DNA from: Knoellia remsis
GTDB taxonomy: Bacteria > Actinomycetota > Actinomycetes > Actinomycetales > Dermatophilaceae
DNA length: 64,000 nucleotides
Direction of reading: 5' to 3'
NCBI RefSeq assembly: GCF_003002895.1
Contig: NZ_PVTI01000004.1
Span: 62,001-126,000, forward strand
The notes beneath the pieces were generated by a model that had not been told where the DNA came from, did not search any database, and saw only the letters and a list, made by a program, of their open reading frames with translations. The stretch's first letter is position 1. Each line of letters opens with the position of its first letter. The translations under genes and the position numbers were made by a program. Below are positions 25,016 to 32,270 of the stretch, piece after piece.

Positions 25016-26196
25016 ACGGACTCCTTCTCGCGGCGCGGGACGGTGATGACGACACGGCAGCCACCGCCGGGTCGGGTCGTCACCGACGCGGTGCCGCCGA
25101 GGTCCCGGGCCCGACCGATGATCGACTGGCTGACACCGAGGCGCCCGCGGTCCTCAGCGGACATGAGGTGGTCGAGGTCGTCGCCCACGCCGTTGTCGCG
25201 CACGGTCACCGAGACGTCGTCGCCACGCTCTTCGAGGAGCAGCCACGCCGTCGCCCCCGGGCCGGCGTGCTGGATGACGTTGTCGAGCGCAGCCCCCACC
25301 GCGGCGTCGAGCTCCACGGCTCGCTCCGCGGGGAGCGTCACCGGATCGGCCGGCAGGGAGACCGTGACCCGGTCGGCCTCGCGCGCGGTGAGCAGCGGTC
25401 GGAGGTCGCGCTCCGCTGCGACGACCCCGACGCGCGAGTCGTCGGTGAGGTCCTGCGTCACGAGCCGGCGCAGCGCGCGCTCCTGGTCGGCCGCGAGGGA
25501 CGCCAGCTCGGCACCGCCGTCACCGAGCTCGTCGCCGCGACGGTGGATGAAGGTCAGCGTCTGGAGCACTCCGTCGTGGACGACGCGCGCGAGCCGCTCG
25601 CGCTCGCGCAGCCGCTCGCGCTCGGCGACGACCTGGGCGTAGCGGGTCAGGCCTTCACGGGCGAGGTCGACGGCGAGCCCGATGAGCCCGCCGAGCAGGA
25701 AGAGCAGCAGGATGTTGTGCCACGTCGTCACCGTTGGTGTGCCCACCTCGAGGACGTCCGCGACGGCGATGAGTGCCGCGACGACGACACCTCCGAGACG
25801 ACCGTGCAGGACGGCAGCACCGACGACACAGCCCGCGGCCCAGATCGTCGGCAGGGTGAACTGGCCGGACGCGACCGCTTCGGGGCGGTCGGCGAGCAGC
25901 GTCGCGAAGATGCCGGCGACGGCCAGCAGCACCTCGACACCGAGCAGCAGCGTCGTGCGGCGGCGGTACGCGAGGAGGGCGAGGCTGAAGGCCATGAGCA
26001 CGGCGACGACGACATAGGCCACCCACGGCCGCGCCATCGCGTCGTGCCGCTGCCACGCCAGCCACCCGGCATACGCCGCGGCCGCGGGACGGAACCAGTC
26101 GAGCCCTCGCGAGAACGCTTCGACGACGATCGGCTCGGGCCGTCCCGTACGCACCGACCGGTCGGTCACCCCGACCAGCGCCCCCCGCAGGATCAT
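25012..26196 (-). CDS. Membrane sensor histidine kinase
   Basis: A 394-residue kinase with about five or six N-terminal transmembrane helices (residues 37-180), a coiled segment (VAERERLRERERLARV), the phospho-acceptor His207 in VVHDGVLQTLTFIHRR, and a HATPase_c domain (N box ALDNVIQHAG, G1 VRDNGVGDD, C-terminal GGCRVVITVP). The HDGVLQ form of the H box is typical of MacS/NarX-like actinobacterial kinases. The signal cannot be told. It is upstream of, and 4-nt overlapped with, the response regulator; plsC ends 15 bp upstream. Confidence 0.88.
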   Translation of the reverse strand: MILRGALVGVTDRSVRTGRPEPIVVEAFSRGLDWFRPAAAAYAGWLAWQRHDAMARPWVAYVVVAVLMAFSLALLAYRRRTTLLLGVEVLLAVAGIFATLLADRPEAVASGQFTLPTIWAAGCVVGAAVLHGRLGGVVVAALIAVADVLEVGTPTVTTWHNILLLFLLGGLIGLAVDLAREGLTRYAQVVAERERLRERERLARVVHDGVLQTLTFIHRRGDELGDGGAELASLAADQERALRRLVTQDLTDDSRVGVVAAERDLRPLLTAREADRVTVSLPADPVTLPAERAVELDAAVGAALDNVIQHAGPGATAWLLLEERGDDVSVTVRDNGVGDDLDHLMSAEDRGRLGVSQSIIGRARDLGGTASVTTRPGGGCRVVITVPRREKESV

Positions 26197-26211
26197 CGAG
26201 CCACCGCCCGG

Positions 26212-27021
26212 TCAGCCCGCGCGCTGCTCGCCGCGCGTGTCGGACTCGTCCTCGATCCCGCCGTCCAGCTCGCGCTCGAGCTCGTCCGCCGCGCGGCCCG
26301 GCTTGGCCGCCTCGGCCTGCTCGCGCTGGAGGATGCGCTTGGCCTTGCTCAGCCGGTCCTTCATCGACGCGGCGTACATGTCGACGTACTCCTGGCCGGA
26401 GAGCTCCATGAGCGCGTACATGATCTCGTCGGTCACCGAGCGCAGGACGAAGCGGTCGTCCTCCATGCCCTCGTAGCGGGAGAAGTCGAGCGGCGTGCCG
26501 ATGCGCACCCCGACGCGCATGATCTTCGGGATGATCTTGCCGGTCGGCTGGGCCTTCTCGGTGTCGATCATCGCCACGGGGATGACGGGAACGCCCGCCT
26601 CGAGGGCCATCCGGGCGACGCCTGTCTTGCCCTTGTAGAGCCGGCCGTCCGGCGAGCGCGTGCCCTCGGGGTAGAGGCCGAGCAGCTCGCCGCGACGCAG
26701 GATCTTCAGGCCGGAGCGCAGCGCGGCCTCGCTCGCCTTGCCGCCGGAGCGGTCGACCGGCACCTGGCCCACACCGCGGAAGAACGCGGCGGTGAGCCGG
26801 CCCTTGAGCCCGACGCCGGTGAAGTAGTCGGCCTTGGCGAGGAAGGTCATCCGCCGCGGCACGACGAGCGGCAGGAAGATCGAGTCCGAGAAGGACAGGT
26901 GGTTGCTCGCGAAGATCGCCGCACCGGTCTCGGGGATGTTCTCCTCACCCTCGACCCACGGCCGGAACAGCACGCGCAGGATCGGTCCGAGGACCACGAT
27001 CTTGAGCACCCAGTAGAACAC
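26212..27021 (-). CDS. plsC: 1-acyl-sn-glycerol-3-phosphate acyltransferase (PlsC-type)
   Basis: Membrane-associated acyltransferase of phospholipid synthesis, 269 residues. The HX4D catalytic motif is NHLSFSD (His41, Asp46) and the acceptor-binding motif is YPEGTRSPDGRLYKGKTG. The C-terminal 50 residues are a charged Lys/Glu/Arg tail beyond the usual domain. GTG 27021 is preceded by GGAAAGGA. It corresponds in position to Rv2182c. Divergent from the gene at 27212. Confidence 0.88.
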   Translation of the reverse strand: MFYWVLKIVVLGPILRVLFRPWVEGEENIPETGAAIFASNHLSFSDSIFLPLVVPRRMTFLAKADYFTGVGLKGRLTAAFFRGVGQVPVDRSGGKASEAALRSGLKILRRGELLGLYPEGTRSPDGRLYKGKTGVARMALEAGVPVIPVAMIDTEKAQPTGKIIPKIMRVGVRIGTPLDFSRYEGMEDDRFVLRSVTDEIMYALMELSGQEYVDMYAASMKDRLSKAKRILQREQAEAAKPGRAADELERELDGGIEDESDTRGEQRAG

Positions 27022-27179
27022 CAGCGTCCTTTCCGTCCGTTCGGTGCGACTCTAGACCACGGCACGATGCACCCGAGCCCGCTCGGCGCGGTCGAGCCGT
27101 TCCGCCCGGGGAATGGACGTGGCAGGATTCTCGCTGTCACCCCTGACGTCGCAGTCGGCTCGGCCGCGGCGCCCGCCCC

Positions 27180-27205
27180 ACCGTCCATCGAGACCGTCCA
27201 TCGAG
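27180..27205. repeat. Two perfect 13-bp direct repeats
   Basis: ACCGTCCATCGAG occurs at 27180-27192 and again, without a gap, at 27193-27205, immediately before the start of the downstream gene and overlapping its ribosome-site region. Confidence 0.8.
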
Positions 27206-27211
27206 GCCGAC

Positions 27212-27796
27212 ATGAACGAGCGCGACGTCGACGCAGAGTTCGATGCCATCGTCGCGCGGTGGGACGCACCGGCGCCGGAGCGCAGCGCCCAGCGGCCCGC
27301 CGAGCCCACCTCACCGGAGTCGGTGACGTCGCCGCAGCCGCCCGTCGACCCGGCCGCGCCCCCGCTCACGGTCCACGACATCAGCGCGGCGTATGCCGCC
27401 CTCTCGCGTCCCGAGCCCGACGCGCCTTCCAGCGCGCAGCCTTCCGGTGACGCCCACGATGACGGGGCACGGGAGGACAGCGACGCGTCGGCCTCCGAGC
27501 TCGGCTCCGGGCACACCGCGTGGCGGGAGGGTCCGAGCGTCGACGACGAGGACGACCACTTCGAGCCGGCGCCGGTGGCGCTGCCGCCGGGTGAGGACAT
27601 CGGCTACTGGGGTGCGCTGGCCGGGCTCGTCGGAGGGCCGCTCGTCCTCATCTGGGTCGTGCTCTCGTCACCGTTCTACGCCGGTTGGTGGGCGCTCGGC
27701 GGCATCGGGATCTTCCTCGGCGGCTTCGCCCTGCTCGTCATGAGGATGCCGCGCCACCGGGACCCGTTCGACGACGACGACGGCGCCCGGGTCTGA
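27212..27796 (+). CDS. Hypothetical membrane protein with disordered acidic N-terminus
   Basis: A 194-residue protein. Residues 1-130 are Pro/Ala/Ser/Asp-rich and look disordered; then come two hydrophobic helices (about 131-150 and 153-173) and an Asp-rich tail. The pattern occurs as uncharacterised actinobacterial membrane proteins beside plsC. ATG 27212 is used with GAGG in the adjacent 13-bp repeat as ribosome site; an in-frame start at 27113 would add an unlikely 33 residues. No function can be assigned. Confidence 0.6.
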   Translation: MNERDVDAEFDAIVARWDAPAPERSAQRPAEPTSPESVTSPQPPVDPAAPPLTVHDISAAYAALSRPEPDAPSSAQPSGDAHDDGAREDSDASASELGSGHTAWREGPSVDDEDDHFEPAPVALPPGEDIGYWGALAGLVGGPLVLIWVVLSSPFYAGWWALGGIGIFLGGFALLVMRMPRHRDPFDDDDGARV

Positions 27797-27850
27797 CCGG
27801 GGACTGGTCGGTCGGACCCGAGCACCGTCGCGCCTGACCTGAGTCAGGCT

Positions 27851-27871
27851 GGCTCCTCCGCGCGAGGAGCC
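27851..27871. terminator. Hairpin between converging genes
   Basis: GGCTCCTC (27851-27858) pairs with GAGGAGCC (27864-27871) over a 5-nt loop. It lies between the gene ending at 27796 (plus) and the secreted-protein gene ending at 27899 (minus); likely a bidirectional terminator without a T-tract. Confidence 0.5.
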
Positions 27872-27898
27872 GTCCGTGCGATGCCCCTCAGTGGTGGG

Positions 27899-28441
27899 TC
27901 ATCCGCCGAGGCCGAGGCCACGCAGGAGACGGTCGAGCAGTGCCGAGATGGCCTGGAGCGGACCGCCGCCGTCGAGGAGGCCGGCCACGGCGCAGAGCAG
28001 GTTGCCGAGGAGGTTGCCCGCACCCGGGACCGCGGTGATGTCGAGGCTGATCGGCGACAGGTCGATGACGAGCCCGAGGAGGTCGAGGTTCAGCGGGCCG
28101 AGGTCGAGCGTGAGGATCGAGCAGCCCTTCGGGGCGGCGAGGTTCTGGATCGGTGCCGTGAAGTCCGTGCCGCCGGTGGGAAGACCGGTGCCGGTGACCG
28201 TGCCGGTGAGCTGGAGGACGCCGTTGACGACCTCGGTGCTCAGGTTGCTCAGGGCCCCGGTGAACGCCGTGCCGTCGGCGAGCGTGCCGGCGACGGGCAG
28301 GGTCGTGGCCGCGGGCTTCGCGGCGGCCTTGGCGGCGGCTGCGGCCGGTGCGGGGGCGGCCTGGGCGGTGGCGGCGGGCCCGACGGCGAAGACGCCGGCG
28401 ACGGCGGCGGCGGTGGCCACGGAAACGAGTCGGATCTTCAT
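27899..28441 (-). CDS. Secreted protein of unknown function
   Basis: A 180-residue exported protein. The signal peptide covers about residues 1-28 (MKIRLVSV, an Ala/Val core, then TAQAAPA as the cleavage region). It is followed by an Ala/Lys linker and a domain with one Cys pair (GCSILTLDLGPLNLDLLGL, then LLGNLLCAVAGLLD), a Leu/Gly-rich pattern seen in many uncharacterised secreted actinobacterial proteins. The start has AAGGAGAG upstream. A CRP/GlxR-type palindrome is centred about 100 bp upstream, so cAMP-type control is plausible. Confidence 0.65.
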   Translation of the reverse strand: MKIRLVSVATAAAVAGVFAVGPAATAQAAPAPAAAAAKAAAKPAATTLPVAGTLADGTAFTGALSNLSTEVVNGVLQLTGTVTGTGLPTGGTDFTAPIQNLAAPKGCSILTLDLGPLNLDLLGLVIDLSPISLDITAVPGAGNLLGNLLCAVAGLLDGGGPLQAISALLDRLLRGLGLGG

Positions 28442-28534
28442 GGTCTCTCCTTGATGTGAAGGGTCCAGCGGCGGGATGTGCCGCTGTCAGGGAGGGAGAG
28501 CCATGAACCGTCGACCCGTGACGCGAGTCCCATT

Positions 28535-28554
28535 CCTGTGATCTGGATCACAGG
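28535..28554. promoter_or_regulatory. CRP/GlxR-type cAMP-receptor binding site
   Basis: Perfect 8-bp arms CCTGTGAT and ATCACAGG around CTGG. The inner TGTGA-N6-TCACA matches the CRP family consensus, including Corynebacterium GlxR and mycobacterial Crp. It lies 94 bp upstream of the secreted-protein gene (ATG 28441, minus) and beyond the end of the stressosome operon. Confidence 0.65.
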
Positions 28555-28636
28555 GACGGCCCGAGCCTGCCGAGCAGGGGCGGCGAGCGGTCCCCGACGA
28601 GATCACGCGTCACCGACGGCGGCCTGCGACGTCATG

Positions 28637-28662
28637 GTGATCGGATGGGCACGGCCGATCAC
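28637..28662. terminator. Inverted repeat after the stressosome operon
   Basis: GTGATCGG (28637-28644) pairs with CCGATCAC (28655-28662) over 10 nt, about 60 bp downstream of the last gene of the minus-strand operon. No T-tract; a terminator is the simplest reading. Confidence 0.35.
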
Positions 28663-28721
28663 GGGACGGGCCGATCGCAGGGCCGGCAGGACTGCGTGAC
28701 CGCGGCTCGGTCAGCGGGTGC

Positions 28722-29039
28722 TCACCGACCAGCGGCGCCGGGCTTCGGCGCGAGGTCACCGACCACACCGCTCGCGAGGTCGAAGGGAGCGAGCACCTCG
28801 GCAAGGAACTGCTCGGCCGAGGTGATCGTGTGGGCGGCGTCGGCGCCGTCTTCGAGGAGCGCCTCGGTGAGCACCTCGTGATGGATCGCCGAGAGGGCCA
28901 CCACGCTGACCCGTTCCTTCAGGGCCGCCCGGCCGATGTCGTAGCCGGTGAGCAGGGCGGCCTCCTCCCGCCGTGGAAGGTAGCGCAGGAAGGCCACGCG
29001 GTAGCTCTGGCGCACCCGGTCGACGGCATCGACGGTCAT
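28722..29039 (-). CDS. Stand-alone RsbU N-terminal (RsbT-binding) domain protein
   Basis: A 105-residue protein matching the RsbU_N helical domain (FLRYLPRREEAALLTGYDIG, then ALSAIHHEVLTEAL). In Bacillus subtilis this domain of RsbU binds released RsbT and switches on the attached PP2C phosphatase; here no phosphatase follows, and the protein ends in a short Pro/Gly tail. ATG 29039 is chosen because it overlaps the RsbS stop by 4 nt (ATGA). It is the last gene of the sigma/RsbT-RsbR-RsbS operon. By inference it is a docking partner or competitor for the RsbT-like domain encoded upstream. Confidence 0.75.
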   Translation of the reverse strand: MTVDAVDRVRQSYRVAFLRYLPRREEAALLTGYDIGRAALKERVSVVALSAIHHEVLTEALLEDGADAAHTITSAEQFLAEVLAPFDLASGVVGDLAPKPGAAGR

Positions 29040-29419
29040 GGTGTCCACGCGGGCCCGAGAGCCGCCGCAAGGTGGGCCATTCCCTCTTCGAGATCGAGCG
29101 CCGTGGCCACCGCTCCGGTGCCGATGCCCAGCTCCACCATGGCCTGGGCGACGTCGGGCTGGATGCCGACGATGACCGTGAGGGCTCCGCGCAGACGCGC
29201 GATCTCGGCGATGTCTCGCAGCGTCTTGCTCCCGAAGCTGTCGAGCACGTCGAGGGCCGCGACGTCGATGATGATCCCCCGGGCGCGATCCGTGCCCACG
29301 CGACCCACGAGGTCACGCTGCAGCCGAAGCAGCTGGGAGTCGTCGAGGGCAGTGTGGACCGACGCCACAAGGACCTGGCCTTGTCGCAGGATGGAGAAGA
29401 GCGCCGGTTCGGTGTCCAC
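29036..29419 (-). CDS. rsbS: RsbS-like STAS domain protein
   Basis: A 127-residue single STAS domain. In the stressosome RsbS forms the core with RsbR and is phosphorylated by RsbT on a Ser in the DSF motif; here IIIDVAALDVLDSFGSKTL gives Ser61 at that place. GTG 29419 overlaps the RsbR TAG stop by one base, and its own stop overlaps the next ATG, so the genes are translationally coupled. It should scaffold and sequester the RsbT-like domain of the sigma fusion protein. Confidence 0.85.
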   Translation of the reverse strand: MDTEPALFSILRQGQVLVASVHTALDDSQLLRLQRDLVGRVGTDRARGIIIDVAALDVLDSFGSKTLRDIAEIARLRGALTVIVGIQPDVAQAMVELGIGTGAVATALDLEEGMAHLAAALGPAWTP

Positions 29420-30312
29420 TAGCTTGCGCTGGCCTCCTCACGGGTGACGACGTAGCCGAGCAGGCGCTCGGCCTCTTCCAGACCGCCTTGCAGGTCCCCG
29501 ATGGTGTTCATCTTGCTCAGGTCCACGCCCAGGGTGACGAGGGTCTGGGCGATCGTCGGGGACAATCCGGTGATGATGACGCTCGCGCCCATGAGCCGTG
29601 ACGCGTCGACCGTCTGGACGAGGTGGTTGGCAACCGTCGCGTCCACTTCGGGAGCGCCGGTGATGTCGATGACGACGACCTTGGCGCGGTGCCGCCTGAT
29701 CCCGTCGAGGAGCTGCTCGGTGAGCTGACGGGCACGCTCTCCGTCGAGGACGCCGATGATGGGCAGCACGAGCAGACGCTCGCGCACCGGAAGCACCGGC
29801 GTCGAGAGCTCGCGCAAGGCGTCCTGCTGCTGCCGGATGACCCGCTCGCGCTCGTCGACGAAGCTCACGGCCACGGTGTTGGCGATGCGGTTCGCCGCGG
29901 GCTCGTAGGCGTCGAGGACTCGGTTGAGCAGGTCGAAGTCCTGCTGGTACTTCTCGAAGAGGGAGCGCGCGAGCACGTCGCGCAGGAGCAGGACGATCCC
30001 GACCACCTCGTGGGTCTCGACGCCCCGAGGGATGATCCGCTCGGACAGGTCCCGGGCATAGTCCTGGAGCGCCTCGACGCTGCCGGTCTCGAGGACCTCG
30101 ACGTAGTTGTCGTAGACCGACTCCGTCTCGGCGGCGATCTCCTGCGGCGTCATCGCCTCGAGCAGGTGGGCCTCCTGGATGCGGGCGGACCACTGCTCCT
30201 GCAGCACGGCGCGTCGCTCGCGCAGGTGCGCGACGAGCTGGGGCAGCAGCTGTTCGAGGTCCTCGGCGGGGGCATGGTCCCAGGAGCCGGGTTCGGTGAA
30301 GGTGTCGTTCAT
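29419..30312 (-). CDS. rsbR: RsbR-like stressosome sensor (helical N-domain + STAS)
   Basis: A 297-residue co-antagonist: residues about 15-165 form a helical sensor domain and 175-290 a STAS domain (LVLPIIGVLDGERARQLTEQ, VVVIDITGAPEVDATVANH). RELSTPVLPV keeps the Thr171 phosphosite of B. subtilis RsbRA, but the second site (Thr205 in GVPVVDT) aligns with Ala225 here; Thr226 is adjacent. Its ATG overlaps the stop of the sigma/RsbT fusion by 4 nt. It forms the sensory turret of the stressosome with RsbS; the stimulus is unknown. Confidence 0.87.
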   Translation of the reverse strand: MNDTFTEPGSWDHAPAEDLEQLLPQLVAHLRERRAVLQEQWSARIQEAHLLEAMTPQEIAAETESVYDNYVEVLETGSVEALQDYARDLSERIIPRGVETHEVVGIVLLLRDVLARSLFEKYQQDFDLLNRVLDAYEPAANRIANTVAVSFVDERERVIRQQQDALRELSTPVLPVRERLLVLPIIGVLDGERARQLTEQLLDGIRRHRAKVVVIDITGAPEVDATVANHLVQTVDASRLMGASVIITGLSPTIAQTLVTLGVDLSKMNTIGDLQGGLEEAERLLGYVVTREEASAS

Positions 30313-31382
30313 CTCGTGTCCTTTCGGTACCGGGTCATCGTGATCGTCGTGCCTCGGCCGGGGACGGACTCGATGTCGAACTCGTCCATGATCCGCCGGG
30401 CGCCGGGAAGGCCGAGGCCCAGCCCTCCGTAGGTCGTGTAGCCGTCGCGCATCGCGAGCTCGACGTCCTCGATGCCCGGACCACGGTCGCGCGCCACGAT
30501 GCGGATCCCCGGTCGTGACCTGGCCGGCTCGAAGGTCATCCGCCCCCGCTCCGCAAACTTGACGATGTTGCGGGCGATCTCGGACACGACCGTCGCGACG
30601 AGCGTGACGTCGGACCGGTCGAACCCGAGGTCGGCGGCGAGGCGACGCACGGCCACCCGCGCCTCGACGACGTCGTGGTCCTTGGCCACGTCGATGGCGA
30701 CGCGGCCGGAGTCCTGCTGAGAGCTCTCGAGGAGCGGCCCGGCCACGTCGGCGCAGAAGTCGCAGCCCGCCAAGTGGTCGTCGACGCCGGCTTCACGCCA
30801 GCGGCGCTGGTCGCGCAGCGCCACGGCCACGAGAACGGGTCGGCACCGCTCGGTCGGTGGTTCCCGATGGGAGGCGACGATGAGGTACTCGGCGCGCATC
30901 CGCGCACGGAGCCGACGCAGCTGCGCTCCGAGGGCGCCGGCGGTCGTGCCCTCGCGAGCAGCGAGGGTGGCGAGCGAGGTGCCGTCGACCTCGTGGGCCA
31001 GGAGGAGAGAACGTTCCTGCACGGACAGGGACTCCAGCGCTCGACGCACGGCGACCTGGTCCTCCCCCGCCAGCACGCCCATGTCCGGGGCATCGGGTTC
31101 GTCGAGGTCGACCATCCGCGGCTGGTAGCGCTGGAACCGCGCCTCGTCGCGCCACATCGTGGCGATGACGTTGCGTGCAGTGGTGACGGCATAGGCCTCG
31201 ATGCCGCCGTCGATGCGGTCGGACGCGGCCAGGACACGAGCCACCGTCTCCTGCACCAGGTCCTCGGCCGCGGGGTGGTTGCCCACCCGGGCGCGCACGA
31301 CCCGGGTCACGAGAAGGTGCAGCTCGGCCGCCGACGGTTCGGGCGGCCCGTCAGCACCTGAGTCAACGACCGCGGCACCCAC
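30309..31382 (-). CDS. ECF-type sigma factor - zinc-finger - RsbT kinase fusion
   Basis: A 357-residue protein with three parts. Residues about 20-82 are sigma region 2 (AAEDLVQETVARVLAASDRI, AYAVTTARNVIATMWRDEAR) and 112-168 sigma region 4 (ALESLSVQERSLLLAHEVDG, then the helix-turn-helix). Next, Cys180, His203, Cys207 and Cys210 form C-x22-H-x3-C-x2-C (HLAGCDFC), the anti-sigma zinc-finger pattern. Residues 225-357 are an RsbT/RsbW-like GHKL kinase: N box VVSEIARNIVKFA, G1 DRGPGI, G2 GGLGLGLPGARRIM, closest to RsbT. GTG 31382 follows TACGAT by 6 nt; a start at 31466 would add 28 basic residues. No frameshift is seen, so it is one polypeptide. First gene of the stressosome operon. Confidence 0.88.
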   Translation of the reverse strand: MGAAVVDSGADGPPEPSAAELHLLVTRVVRARVGNHPAAEDLVQETVARVLAASDRIDGGIEAYAVTTARNVIATMWRDEARFQRYQPRMVDLDEPDAPDMGVLAGEDQVAVRRALESLSVQERSLLLAHEVDGTSLATLAAREGTTAGALGAQLRRLRARMRAEYLIVASHREPPTERCRPVLVAVALRDQRRWREAGVDDHLAGCDFCADVAGPLLESSQQDSGRVAIDVAKDHDVVEARVAVRRLAADLGFDRSDVTLVATVVSEIARNIVKFAERGRMTFEPARSRPGIRIVARDRGPGIEDVELAMRDGYTTYGGLGLGLPGARRIMDEFDIESVPGRGTTITMTRYRKDTR

Positions 31383-31388
31383 TCCGGC

Positions 31389-31394
31389 ATCGTA
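31389..31394 (-). promoter_or_regulatory. -10 element of the stressosome operon (leaderless)
   Basis: TACGAT on the minus strand, then GCCGGA, then GTG 31382. It selects the shorter start of the sigma fusion. The -35 region is not a clear housekeeping match. Confidence 0.5.
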
Positions 31395-31462
31395 GGTCAG
31401 CCCCGGCACCCGTGTTGACCTGCGCAGTTGCGGATTTCTTGCGGGTCTGCGGCGACCACCGC

Positions 31463-32260
31463 TCACCCAGGCTGCGGGGTGTCCTCGGCCTCCTGCGCGG
31501 ACGCCTCGGCCCGGGCCACCGACTCCTCGGTGACGGTCTCACTGACCGCCTCGGCGCCCTCCTCCGCTTGCTCCTGCGCCGCCGTCGGTGCGTCGATGAC
31601 GAGGTCCACCCAGGTCGGCCGGTGGTCGCTCGCCGCGACGAGGTCCTCCTCCGACAGCTCGACATCGGCGTGGGGCGCCGCTTCGAGCCCAGGCGTGGCG
31701 AAGATGACGTCGAGGACCCGCCGGGGCCGGGCGGCGGGGTAGGTCGGCGTCGTCGGCGACACGAGCCGCATCACCCCGGCGAAGGCCTGCCACGCGGCAC
31801 CGGTCTCGGTCTCGTTGAGGTCGCCCGCGAGGACGAGCTCGCTGTCCCGACCGAGCGTGTCGAGGATGACCTTCGCGTGCGCCGCCCGCTCCGCGGCGTC
31901 CAGGCTGAGGTGCACGCTGGCGACCGCCACGGGCTCTCGACCCGGCACCGCCACCCGCGCGAGCGCGAACCCGCGGGTCCGCTGGAGCCGGGCCACCCGC
32001 AGCCGGTGGTGGCGCGACTCGACGACGTCGACGCGCAGCGAGGTGAAGATCGTCGTCCCGCCGCTCCCCCGGTGACGGCCCGACCAGAACATCCCGCAGT
32101 CGCGCGCGAACCCAGCGACCCGCTGCGACGAGAACAGCCGCCGCGGCACCTCCTGGAGGCACAGCACGTCCGGGTCGATCGCGCGCACGACGCGCGCGGC
32201 GGCATACGGGTCGCCCAGGAAGTCACGCGTGTTGTAGCTCGCGACGCGCATCGTCCGCAT
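31463..32260 (-). CDS. Endonuclease/exonuclease/phosphatase (EEP) family protein
   Basis: A 265-residue metal-dependent phosphohydrolase fold. Core motifs are VASYNTRDF, VLCLQEVPR (metal Glu), VASVHLSLD, LAGDLNETETG and SDHRPTWVDLV with the catalytic His. The C-terminal 40 residues are an Ala/Glu-rich tail. The substrate (DNA, phosphoinositide or other phosphodiester) is not evident; no signal peptide is seen. ATG 32260 has AAGGGG upstream and lies 10 bp after the ROK kinase stop, so it is likely in the same transcription unit. Confidence 0.8.
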   Translation of the reverse strand: MRTMRVASYNTRDFLGDPYAAARVVRAIDPDVLCLQEVPRRLFSSQRVAGFARDCGMFWSGRHRGSGGTTIFTSLRVDVVESRHHRLRVARLQRTRGFALARVAVPGREPVAVASVHLSLDAAERAAHAKVILDTLGRDSELVLAGDLNETETGAAWQAFAGVMRLVSPTTPTYPAARPRRVLDVIFATPGLEAAPHADVELSEEDLVAASDHRPTWVDLVIDAPTAAQEQAEEGAEAVSETVTEESVARAEASAQEAEDTPQPG

Positions 32261-32270
32261 CGGCGCCCCT

